Of a stretch of DNA of 45,920 nt, positions 16,301 to 23,493 are shown one piece after another. The translations under genes were made by a program, and so were the position numbers. This stretch comes from CAYYNP01 sp964472545 (GTDB lineage Bacteria > Planctomycetota > Planctomycetia > Pirellulales > Thermoguttaceae): positions 1 through 45,920 of the forward strand of contig CAYYNP010000041.1 in assembly GCA_964472545.1 (NCBI GenBank), written 5' to 3'. Every line of letters begins with the position of its first letter. Position 1 is the stretch's first letter. Under the pieces are notes generated by a model, which was not told where the DNA came from, did no database searches, and was given only the letters and a program-made list of their open reading frames with translations.

Positions 16301-17813
16301 GGAGGCCGAAGACGCCGGGCCGCCCGTTCGCCCGGGGTTGCTTTCGATCGCGGCACTCCACGAGGGGTTTTCCGCGTACTTTGGCGAGAAGGTCCCCTTC
16401 GACGAGTTTGTCTCGCACCTGGAACGTCTGGAGGCCACCGACGCGCTGGCCCTGCTGGTGTTTCGCACGGCCGAGGAGGAGCCGGGCCCGGAGAGCATGG
16501 TGCTGCTCGACTCGACGCGGTTGGATGCGTACGCCAGCGCGTTGTTGGTGGCCGCCAAGGACGAACCGGACGGGCCGGGGCATCTGCTCGAATCGCGTGT
16601 GCGCGAGGGCGACTTCAAGCTCGACGACGACGAGCGGATGCCGGATCGCGAGTCGGAGGCCCACGTGCTGTGGTACGTGATCGAGTATCTGTTGTCGCGC
16701 GATCTGGCGCTACGCGAGCAGATCCGGGGCAAGGACTACGTGGTCTTCCCGTCGCAGTGTACGGCGGCCATGAAGTTTCCCGGCGCGGCGGCCTTCGGCG
16801 TGGCCTTCGAGTTTGCCGGGCCCGTGCGGGGCATCTACGCCACGTTGATCGCGCAGCTCGCGCACTACGAGGGCTTCGACAAGCGAGAGTTCTTCAAGGA
16901 CGCCGCCGCCTATCGGGCAGAATCCGGCGGGCGCTGCCTGGTGCGGTTCAAGGACGGAGGGCGCGGCGAGGCGAAGCTGGAGGTGCTCTTCGACGGCGAC
17001 ACGCCGACGCCGGTGCGGCAGGGTTTTCTAGAGTTCGTCGGCCGGCATCTTCAGGCCAAGAGCACGCTGGGCAGCGTGTCGAAGCGCCATGCGTATCATT
17101 GCGGGAACGAGAAGTGTGGCGAGCAGTTCGACGATCGCGTGGTGACGGTAAGCCTAGACCGCCGGCACCGCGATCTGCTCTGCCCGTATTGCCGGAAGAG
17201 CACACCGCTGGTCGACTTGCTGAAGGCCCCGACGAAGGCCGCGAAGTCGGTGGCGGCAGAGATCGATACGGATGCCAAGGCGGGCCGCCAGCGGATGACG
17301 GCGTCGCTGGTGATCAGGGCGAAGGAGGCGGAAGGGAAATTCGACCTCTTCCTCAGCCACAACTCGAAGGACAAGGCGGCGGTTCTGAAGATCGCCGAGG
17401 CGTTGCTCAAGAAGGGGATTCGCCCCTGGCTGGACGTCTGGCAACTGCCGCCCGGGACACCGGTTACGGACGCGCTGGAAGAGGCCATCCAGACGATCCC
17501 CTGCGCGGGTCTCTGCTTTGGCCCGGCCGATATCGGCAAGTGGCACATCATGGAGATCAGGGCCTATCTGGAGGGATGGGCCGCCAAGGACGCGCGGATG
17601 ATCCCGATCATCTTGCCCGGCGCCGAAAAAACGCCGGAACTGCCGCTTTTTGTACGGCAGACGCTGTGGGTCGACATGCGCGATTGGCAACAGGGCGATA
17701 GCGACGCGCTCTATCGCCTGGTTTGCGGGATATTGGACAAAGCCCCGGGCAATTCGCCGAAGAAGAAGTTCGGCCCTCGCGACGTGGTCGAGTGGCAGGA
17801 GGACGACTTGTAG
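13392..17813 (+). CDS. TIR - 14x WD40 - Roc GTPase - COR-like - zinc ribbon - TIR protein
   Basis: A 1473-residue multidomain protein with no signal peptide, so cytoplasmic. TIR1 spans about 7-135 (FDVFLSYSSQD; DWARLE with Glu80). Fourteen WD40 repeats of exactly 42 residues run from 161 to about 745. A Roc-type GTPase follows: P-loop GDTGVGKS 771-778, G3 WDLAGQ 822-827, and SRID 883-886 where NKxD is usual. A COR-like region (about 960-1230, with FPSQ) leads to a zinc ribbon (Cys 1237, 1242, 1264, 1267). TIR2 (about 1315-1445) has FDLFLSHNSKD and KWHIME with Glu1388. By family logic the propeller senses, Roc-COR switches or dimerises, and the TIRs cleave NAD or signal; this is inference. The ribosome site before ATG 13392 is weak. 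No accessory gene is in operon with it. Confidence 0.9.
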   Translation: MPTTQFEFDVFLSYSSQDQETVLALAERLRGDGLKVWFDEWELGPGDSIPAGIEHGLEHSRVLVLCMSAAAFGSDWARLESGTFRFRDPLNKDRRFIPLRLDDAEIPGSLGQFVYIDWRTDDRQPQYAKLLETCRPSKKPDAARAQGARGRFEERVIWLGQAAPVGCVALSDGRLSISGNNDGTVRVWDVQTGGCERVLKGHVGAVHGVALSRDGRRALSGAQDMTVRVWDLQTGLCERVLKGHKGTVYDVALSRDGRRALSGADDTTVRVWDLQVNRCERVLQRHAIWVRSVALSCDGRRALSGDYNNTVCVWDVDTGRCERVLEGHTGTVYGVALSRDGRRALSGAADNTVRVWDVQTGLCECVFEGHTGRVFGVAFSRDGDRALSGASDNTVRVWDVRTGRCERVLKGHSDHVLGVALNRDGGRALSAANDRTVRVWNLETGLCDLVLEGHTGTVRDVALSCDGRRALSGADDGTARVWDVRTGRCKRVPQARTVRVSSVALCRGGSRALSGTSSGPVRVWNVQTGLCERVLEGHTRFVHSVALSHDGSRALSGAADNTVRVWDVRTGLCERVFEGHKGSVYSVALSRDGSFALSGAADKKVRVWTVRTGRCRRVLKGHTGTVYAVALNHDGSRALSAGEDSTLRVWNVRRKRCERVLEGHTGSVCSVALSSNGSRALSGAEDSTVRLWNVDTGRCEQVLEGHTGNVISVALIHDGRRVFSAAANGVLRIWDLAGLPSEPPPEDIGIPVLPPAPGDEQYTNAKVLLVGDTGVGKSGMAERLVHGRFVETKSSHARRAHILDSQIVQQGGVAVHRETILWDLAGQPAYRLVHQLSMDDAALACVLFDCRNELDPFEGAAYWSRVLDQARTNTELKKLLIASRIDVGGLPASKQRIEDFARDNGFALFIPTSASTGDGCPELLEAIGTQIPWEGLPTVTTTDALAALRKYVIRLKDPGEDPGKAPDNDTEAEDAGPPVRPGLLSIAALHEGFSAYFGEKVPFDEFVSHLERLEATDALALLVFRTAEEEPGPESMVLLDSTRLDAYASALLVAAKDEPDGPGHLLESRVREGDFKLDDDERMPDRESEAHVLWYVIEYLLSRDLALREQIRGKDYVVFPSQCTAAMKFPGAAAFGVAFEFAGPVRGIYATLIAQLAHYEGFDKREFFKDAAAYRAESGGRCLVRFKDGGRGEAKLEVLFDGDTPTPVRQGFLEFVGRHLQAKSTLGSVSKRHAYHCGNEKCGEQFDDRVVTVSLDRRHRDLLCPYCRKSTPLVDLLKAPTKAAKSVAAEIDTDAKAGRQRMTASLVIRAKEAEGKFDLFLSHNSKDKAAVLKIAEALLKKGIRPWLDVWQLPPGTPVTDALEEAIQTIPCAGLCFGPADIGKWHIMEIRAYLEGWAAKDARMIPIILPGAEKTPELPLFVRQTLWVDMRDWQQGDSDALYRLVCGILDKAPGNSPKKKFGPRDVVEWQEDDL
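13872..15626 (+). repeat. 126-bp tandem array encoding 14 WD40 repeats
   Basis: The Gly-His codons closing successive repeats fall exactly 126 bp apart from 13995 to 15507 (12 steps), with no indel. Nucleotide similarity is high, including runs such as GTCCGCGTGTGGGACGTTC. Fourteen repeats fit two seven-bladed propellers. Loop residues at the start of each repeat vary (for example VGAVHG, KGTVYD, AIWVRS), while the core stays constant, as expected for a recently amplified recognition array. Confidence 0.92.
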
Positions 17814-18080
17814 GGCGCGTTGGGGATGGGCTTGTTGGCAGTGGATTATTGCCCGGAGGCAGGAAAAGGCGGGAAACAACGCCGTAAGCTCTTTGGCGGC
17901 AATCGCTTGAAACTTGACCACAAACGCGATTGCAGGCGATGTGAGCTGTGGAGTCAAGGGCCCGTGGCGCGACGTAACCAACGCAACGGCAACACCTTAG
18001 CGAAATCGCCCCCAACGCCCGCCGGAGTGACGCCCGGCTTACTGCGTGAAACATAAAAGAACTCCGCCCGGCGGTTGCCT

Positions 18081-20117
18081 TTACCGAAGATAGTGGCCGC
18101 CGGCCGGATTCACCGCCGGCTGTGGGCCGTGCGTCGGCCAAGGCAGCGCGGCGTTGGCGACCGGCGCCGGGGCTTGTAGCTCGTGCAGGTGCTGCAACAG
18201 AATCCGCCGCACTTCGTTGACCGCCAGCGGGTGGCTGTGTACGCCGGTATGGTCGGCCGGGACGGTGACCTCGGAAACGACGTCGGTCATCCGGGCGCTC
18301 TCTTCTTCGACCACGCCGTCGCCGCCGGAGAAGAGCGAGAGCCACCATTTGTCGTCGGGGATCACGCCCACGATGTTGTGGTAGCGGACGTCGCCCGGCC
18401 GGCGGCTGGCGAGCATGGCCGGGAAGATCGGCGACTCGGGCGAAAGCGAGTCGATGCTGGTGTCTACCCGCAACAGCGAATCGTCGTCGAAGAAGCCCTC
18501 GTTGTCGAGGAAGAGCCGTTCGCGGCGGGTGAGCAGCCGCTGCGGGTAGGTGATCAGCTTGCCCAACAGCCATTGGGTGGTTTGGTTGGAAAAATCGCTG
18601 CCGCGATGGGGCGTGCCCAGGGTGACCACGCGGCGGACGGTCGGATCGGGGCGGAAGAAGAACGTGTCGGCCAGCCGCTGCTGCACCTCGGGCTCGGCCT
18701 GGACCTCCTGAAACGGTTTTTCGCTGGCCAACGCCCAATAGTCGTTGCCGCTGTCGAACGTCTGTAGCCGCGAGACGAGCCCTCCCATGCTGTGGCCCAC
18801 CAAAACCATCCGCCCCAAGGCCGGCTGTTGCCAATGCGGATCGAGCACCTGGCGGATTTCGGCCAGGTCGCGCCGCAACTGGGCCGCCGAGAGCCAGAAC
18901 GGCTGGCCGGTGGGGTAGAGATAGAACCAGAACTGGTATTTCTCGCGGATCTCCGGCGAGCTGCGCAGGTCGTTGAACATCTCGATCCAGGTCATCGGCG
19001 TCGACCAAAGGCCGTGGACCATCACCACCGGGATCTTGCCCGGCTCGTAAGGTTGCGCCATGTAGATGCCCGAGATCGGGTCCGGGCGGTCCGGACGCAT
19101 CCGCAAGAGCAAGTCCGGCGACAATAGCCCGATCCAGGCCAGCGTGTCCAGCTCGGGCTTCGAGAGGAAATAGGCCAGCGGCGTGGTCAGGTCGCTTTCC
19201 AACGGCACGTAGCGATGGGCCACCGCGATGTCGGGCGTGGTCAGCGGATCGTAGAGTTCGAGGCTCGCCTGATGGTGCATGGCCTGGCCGTCGGCCGAAG
19301 GCCCCGGATGCGGCGACGGGCGCACAAAGGCGGTCACCGGGAAGCTCAAGTCGGGCGGATAATACTTGGCCAAGGCCGGCTCGTTGGCGTAGGGCTTTCG
19401 CACGGCGATCAACGGCACGCCCAGCCCGTGGCGGCGGTAGTGGTTCTTGAGGCCCTTGATTTCGTAGTCGGAGGCGAACTTGAAGTGGTCGATATCTTCC
19501 GGCCGCCAGTTGCTGCTGCAGAGCACACAGTTGATGTCCCAATTGCCCACGGCCGTGCAGATCGTCCGCGTACGGCCCGGCACCAACTCGCCGCTATCGC
19601 AAACCAGCCGCAGCGCGCCCTCCAGCGCCGCGTTGTACAGATCGCACGCCCCGCGGAACTGCGGATCGTAAGGGTTGCGGACGTTGGCCAGGAAGTCGTC
19701 GAACAGGTAGTGATAGGCGTAGAGCACCGACGCCCCGTAGAGATCGACCGCCAGGGCCGGGTCGTCCTCTTCGGCCTCTTTGCCGCCTAAGTAAGCCAGC
19801 TCGGCAAACGCATAGACCTTATCGGCCGACGGCTCCCGGTCGATCGCCGCCTGGAGCCCGTCGAGCAACTCCCGCCGCGGCCCGTCGAGCTTCCCGTCGA
19901 GATGACTCACCCGCAAGACCTGCATCGTCCGCGGCGTCGGTTCCGGTCCCCAGTACGAGCTCAGCTTGAGACTATCCGAAAGCGGGTTCCGGGGAACCGA
20001 CCGCAGGCTGACGCCCTTCGAGGCACAACCTGCCGCCGCCAGCAGCAAACTCGCCGCCACGAGGGCGGCGGCAGGGGCACGCACGGCACGCATCGTTCGA
20101 CAACTGGACCGAAACAT
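18081..20117 (-). CDS. Lipoprotein-type alpha/beta hydrolase (lipase/esterase-like)
   Basis: A 678-residue protein whose first 32 residues end in LLLAAAGC, a lipobox-like site, so it is probably lipid-anchored outside the inner membrane. The N-terminal 330 residues are a family-specific helical region. The C-terminal part is an alpha/beta hydrolase: VVMVHGLWS oxyanion strand, GHSMGG nucleophile elbow with Ser443, a candidate acid Asp600 in SGGDGVV and candidate base His623 in ADHTG. The reaction is likely ester hydrolysis; substrate unknown. An internal ATG nine codons in is an alternative start. It faces the TIR-Roc gene tail to tail. Confidence 0.8.
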   Translation of the reverse strand: MFRSSCRTMRAVRAPAAALVAASLLLAAAGCASKGVSLRSVPRNPLSDSLKLSSYWGPEPTPRTMQVLRVSHLDGKLDGPRRELLDGLQAAIDREPSADKVYAFAELAYLGGKEAEEDDPALAVDLYGASVLYAYHYLFDDFLANVRNPYDPQFRGACDLYNAALEGALRLVCDSGELVPGRTRTICTAVGNWDINCVLCSSNWRPEDIDHFKFASDYEIKGLKNHYRRHGLGVPLIAVRKPYANEPALAKYYPPDLSFPVTAFVRPSPHPGPSADGQAMHHQASLELYDPLTTPDIAVAHRYVPLESDLTTPLAYFLSKPELDTLAWIGLLSPDLLLRMRPDRPDPISGIYMAQPYEPGKIPVVMVHGLWSTPMTWIEMFNDLRSSPEIREKYQFWFYLYPTGQPFWLSAAQLRRDLAEIRQVLDPHWQQPALGRMVLVGHSMGGLVSRLQTFDSGNDYWALASEKPFQEVQAEPEVQQRLADTFFFRPDPTVRRVVTLGTPHRGSDFSNQTTQWLLGKLITYPQRLLTRRERLFLDNEGFFDDDSLLRVDTSIDSLSPESPIFPAMLASRRPGDVRYHNIVGVIPDDKWWLSLFSGGDGVVEEESARMTDVVSEVTVPADHTGVHSHPLAVNEVRRILLQHLHELQAPAPVANAALPWPTHGPQPAVNPAGGHYLR

Positions 20118-20534
20118 CGCGATCTCGCTGATGCAATCGAGAGAAACTGGATAAGGTCGAGAGACTAGGCGACACGATTCCCGTTTCCGGGACCGTACCG
20201 CAGTATGGCGGGTACCATATAGGGATTTGTGGCCGGCGGCGTCAATGGGGATTTTGCGGTGGCAAATGTTCTGCTTGCGGGGCTACCTTTGAGGATACTA
20301 CTTTGGCGAAGATGAGACCCCGCTTAATACTGGTTGACACCGGACAGCAGCGTGCAGGACAATTGCCAGGCAGGACAGTCACTTTCTCCGAATCTACGGG
20401 CGCCTTTCTCGGTTGCGGGACTGAGTTCAACCCACCGCAGAGCGGCAGGTCGATGTGTTGCTGCCCGATAAGACTGGACATACGAAGCAGTTTGACTGCG
20501 AGGAAGAACTGCTCCACAAACGGAGGGTTGAAAA
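20118..20534. other. Divergent intergenic region, lower GC
   Basis: This lies between the hydrolase (minus) and the small zinc-ribbon gene (plus). No gene is supported; overlapping open frames on both strands have no recognisable product. Base composition drops here and stays lower through about 22.5 kb. Confidence 0.4.
20334..20363 (+). promoter_or_regulatory. Possible sigma-70-like promoter
   Basis: A perfect TTGACA (20334-20339) is followed after 18 bp by GACAAT (20358-20363), four of six matches to TATAAT. It would drive the small zinc-ribbon gene with a leader of about 165 nt. Planctomycete promoters are poorly defined, so this is tentative. Confidence 0.25.
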
Positions 20535-20939
20535 GTGGCAGACGTTTTGGGCCTTGTTGGCCAGGCAATTGATGCGGCAAAGAAACTCACAGCGTTGTCC
20601 GAAAAGCTAAGGGATGCAGACGCGAAGAACGCAATTGCAGATCTATCGCTGGCGCTCGCTGACCTGAAAATCGAAACTGCGGAACTGAAAAGCGAGAACT
20701 TCGAGTTGAAATCTCAATTGGCAACGTCCGCGGCGCAGGGAGAGCGTGTTGCCCACGTCGAGTTTCGCGACGGCTATTACTTCTTGGCAGAGCCTCAACA
20801 GGGCCGTCCTGACGGTCCGTTTTGCACTCGATGCTTCGAAGTTGATAAACAGCTAGTAGTGCTCAAAGAGCTTACCGGGCGTTTTGCCGTCTTCGGCAAG
20901 TACAGTTGTCCAGAATGCAAATCGAAGTTTGGCCGATAA
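20535..20939 (+). CDS. Small coiled-coil / zinc-ribbon protein
   Basis: A 134-residue cytoplasmic protein starting at GTG 20535 with GGAGGG 7 nt upstream. Residues 1-70 are heptad-rich (KKLTALSEKLRDADAK, LKIETAELKSENFELKSQL), a coiled coil likely to dimerise. The C-terminal half holds a four-Cys zinc ribbon (CTRC and CPEC). No catalytic motif is seen. Similar short coiled-coil/zinc proteins occur as orphans in many genomes. It precedes the nuclease-like gene on the same strand by 200 bp; GC is lower than in the flanking genes, hinting at transfer. Confidence 0.75.
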   Translation: MADVLGLVGQAIDAAKKLTALSEKLRDADAKNAIADLSLALADLKIETAELKSENFELKSQLATSAAQGERVAHVEFRDGYYFLAEPQQGRPDGPFCTRCFEVDKQLVVLKELTGRFAVFGKYSCPECKSKFGR

Positions 20940-21139
20940 TGGACTCGTCCACCCTTCACGCGACATGGTATTTGAGCCATCTGTTGGGTACGATGGTCGC
21001 GGGCCGCTGCCCGGTTGAGCCGGGCTTCGTGCGGCGCAAGCCCATCCCGCGACCGTCGAAGCCGGCCCCTTCGAACCATATGAAACGTCGTTTTCTCGGA
21101 AGCTCTTGAACAACAACTTCTTTTTGCGAGGGCGAGACA

Positions 21140-21964
21140 ATGTTCACGGTGATACGAGGTCGTTTTCTGGCGAGAGGCTTTTCGCCAGACGGAGATTCAC
21201 TTCGGTTTCGGGCCAACAATGTGGGTTTGTGGGATCGAGTTCAAGGCTACATACGGGTTTACCCTAACAATGGCTCCGTGCAGCTTCGCTACGAAGGAAT
21301 GGACGCGTTGGAGACGCACTACAAAGGCACGCACCAACCGGCACCATGGGGAAGGGGCGCCGCCGACTTCAATCTCACTGCGGTGGGCATCACGAACGTT
21401 CAATGGGGAGCCCGAAGAGTAACTCAAGCCAGTGACAACACGCCCGGGTACGTATTGTCCCACCATGACGGTGGTTACGGCCGGCCCGCAGCATTCGTAT
21501 TCGCCGGAGATCCTCCAGCGCCAGACGGCGCCGAAGTGTTTCTCGACACGAATTGGCTAAGGCGGAGTGTCAACTGCAAATTGGTGCGAGCAGGTCTCGC
21601 GTATCCCATGTACTATGACTCGTTGTACTACGACCTTCGTGATGCGCTGACAGACGCAGTGGTTGACGCGTACAACGCTGGGCGAGGGTTTTGGCCATCC
21701 GACAGAAGCGCACGCATACAGATCACCAGTCAATCGGTAATCAGCAACCGGTGGCCGATCTTACCCAAGCTGTTCAGGCGGATTACCGAGTATCTGCAAT
21801 CGCATAACAGTGTTGTTGGGTTCAAGAACTGGCTCGAACAGGGGAATGAACGGGTTACGGTGATCTCGCGAGGCCAACGAACGGGATTCGATAACGTCAT
21901 CGAACAGAGTGGCCGAGTCATTCAAATGACGGTCGAACCTGAAGACCTGATATTTGAATCGTAA
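21140..21964 (+). CDS. Staphylococcal-nuclease-like (SNase/TNase) protein
   Basis: A 274-residue protein with no signal peptide. The alignment with staphylococcal nuclease is made by eye. PDGDSLRF matches the calcium site (D17, D19 for D19, D21); VQLRYEGMDALET supplies R50, D55 and E58 for R35, D40 and E43; GYGRPAAFVF supplies R115 for R87. The VNCKLVRAGLAYP helix and the GRGFWPSD turn also match the fold. So the Ca2+-dependent phosphodiesterase site appears complete, in contrast to SNase relatives that lost it. The region from about 180 is an extra C-terminal domain of unknown function. Most secreted SNases have a leader; its absence suggests action inside the cell. The ATG at 21140 has a GAGGGCGAG stretch upstream. 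Confidence 0.75.
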   Translation: MFTVIRGRFLARGFSPDGDSLRFRANNVGLWDRVQGYIRVYPNNGSVQLRYEGMDALETHYKGTHQPAPWGRGAADFNLTAVGITNVQWGARRVTQASDNTPGYVLSHHDGGYGRPAAFVFAGDPPAPDGAEVFLDTNWLRRSVNCKLVRAGLAYPMYYDSLYYDLRDALTDAVVDAYNAGRGFWPSDRSARIQITSQSVISNRWPILPKLFRRITEYLQSHNSVVGFKNWLEQGNERVTVISRGQRTGFDNVIEQSGRVIQMTVEPEDLIFES

Positions 21965-22503
21965 TTGAGGGATCGATCCGTGCGTTGGCTTCTGCCGGCC
22001 ACGCCTCATGGAGCGTCCCATATCCAACCGGTTCGTTGCGGCCGACGTGCTATCTGTCTGATGGTTCGACAGTAAACGAAGATGGAGAGTCGCTCAACGG
22101 GGCGAGCCGCTGAGGCGAGGCCCGCCCGCGACTGAACTCAGCGTTCCCAACGTGCGCCGGTCGCCCCCGCCGACGCGCTTTCGGACATGCCGCGAACCTG
22201 CCTCGGTCACATCGCCCGAGGTACCTTTGGCATGTCGGACCGACGCACTTCTCGCACATTCAAGGATTCCAAAGGTGACCGCGAGCCAGAGCAGTTGCGC
22301 TGGAATATGGACTCGTCCGATGTTGTCGAAGACGGCGCACACCCGGAAGTCATATCACTTGAGCATTCAGGACACGCCTTCCTGGCGCACTGCGGCGCCA
22401 ATATGCCGGGAAGCGAACGTCATCCTACCGGCGACGGGTTTCACTACGGTGAGCAGGCAGCATCCGTCGTGTGTTGATTGCCGGCGTTGGAAGAGATGCG
22501 ACT
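21965..22503. other. Intergenic region with a dispersed repeat, no gene seen
   Basis: No supported gene between the nuclease-like gene and the URO-D-like gene, which converge. It contains copy A of the dispersed repeat (22159-22214); the rest shows no clear signal. Confidence 0.45.
22159..22214. repeat. Dispersed intergenic repeat, copy A
   Basis: This 56-bp stretch matches 41022-41077 at 55 of 56 positions in the same orientation (core TTTCGGACATGCCGCGAACC). Shorter, more diverged relatives lie at 30584-30634 and 35150-35175. All four are in gene-free gaps. Confidence 0.85.
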
Positions 22504-23493
22504 TCATTCGATCGCGGCTGTATATTCGTCCAACAAGCGACGGAAGACGCGATATTGATCGAGGGTCACATGTGGCGGCGTCTGATGGTCGACGCTCGGG
22601 ATGAAGCCACCCGATCGCATCAGGGGCAACAGTCGCTCGAACTCGTTCCTCATCGCCTCTTCACCCTTGCCCATCACCATCTTGTCAAAATGTCCCACGA
22701 GGCAGACCCCCGGAAAGGCACGCCTGAGGTCCATGCCGTCGACCCCCGCTTGCCGCTCCAGGGGCAACACGCCGCGAATACCCTCGCGCAGCAGCCAGGG
22801 CACCATCATGCTCACGTCCCCATCGGTGTCGACCAGAGGGATAATGTCCTGCTCCAGCAGCCGTGGGACGAGTTGCCGGTAGTAGGGCGCAATGAACTCG
22901 TCGAAATGGGATTCCGAAATCATGGGGCCTTTGTTGTACGACATGTCCTCGGCGATCGTCGCAAACGTGGGCACGCAGACCCGCTCGACCCGGTCGAGGA
23001 TCTTCAGATTGAAGTCGGTCAAGTCCTGGTTGATCTGATGAATCAACTCCGGCTGGTCGTACAGCGCGAGACTGATCTTGGTGAAGCCCATCAACGTGCG
23101 CGGAAACCAGAAGTAGCCTTCCAACGTGATCCACACGACAGCTTGACCGCGGGTCTGCCGATCGGCCCACGGCCGCATCGCCTCGATCGCACGGTCGTGA
23201 TCCGGGAAGAACTTCGACCGCATCCGGAGGTAGTCGTCCATGTTCGAGACGATCCCTTCCACGTGGTGCTGGACCGCCTCGATCGTGTCGTCGGTGGTCG
23301 AGAACCAGAATTGCTGATAGGGGTCGAGACCAAAGTACTCGGCGATGTCGTAAACGCTCTCCAAACCGGCGGGCAACCCTTGCCGTTTCCAGTTGGCAAT
23401 CGTCTCGTCCCACCACATGGCCCACTCCCAGCGGGGCAACCGGTCCACCGGCCGGAACTCCATTACGGCGCGAAAGCGTTCGACGTGGTTCAT
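22504..23493 (-). CDS. URO-D-like (uroporphyrinogen decarboxylase family) protein
   Basis: A 329-residue cytoplasmic TIM-barrel protein of the URO-D/MtaA superfamily, recognised from the N-terminal MNHVERFRAVMEFRPVDRLP segment, the VDTDGDVSMMVPWLLREG strand-helix and the C-terminal GGFIPSVDHQTPP motif. Members in catabolic operons are usually corrinoid-linked methyltransferases rather than haem enzymes. The ATG at 23493 overlaps the TGA of the rhamnosidase gene in an ATGA (23490-23493), so translation is coupled. With sugar hydrolases upstream, removal of O-methyl groups from methylated sugars is a reasonable but unproven guess. Confidence 0.8.
   Translation of the reverse strand: MNHVERFRAVMEFRPVDRLPRWEWAMWWDETIANWKRQGLPAGLESVYDIAEYFGLDPYQQFWFSTTDDTIEAVQHHVEGIVSNMDDYLRMRSKFFPDHDRAIEAMRPWADRQTRGQAVVWITLEGYFWFPRTLMGFTKISLALYDQPELIHQINQDLTDFNLKILDRVERVCVPTFATIAEDMSYNKGPMISESHFDEFIAPYYRQLVPRLLEQDIIPLVDTDGDVSMMVPWLLREGIRGVLPLERQAGVDGMDLRRAFPGVCLVGHFDKMVMGKGEEAMRNEFERLLPLMRSGGFIPSVDHQTPPHVTLDQYRVFRRLLDEYTAAIE

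Noticed and set aside
15105..16664. 519-codon open frame antisense to the WD40/Roc region
   Set aside because: Periodic only because the WD40 repeats are; no independent motif.
17608..19542. 644-codon frame overlapping the alpha/beta hydrolase
   Set aside because: Out-of-frame shadow; it crosses the end of the TIR gene and has low-complexity composition.
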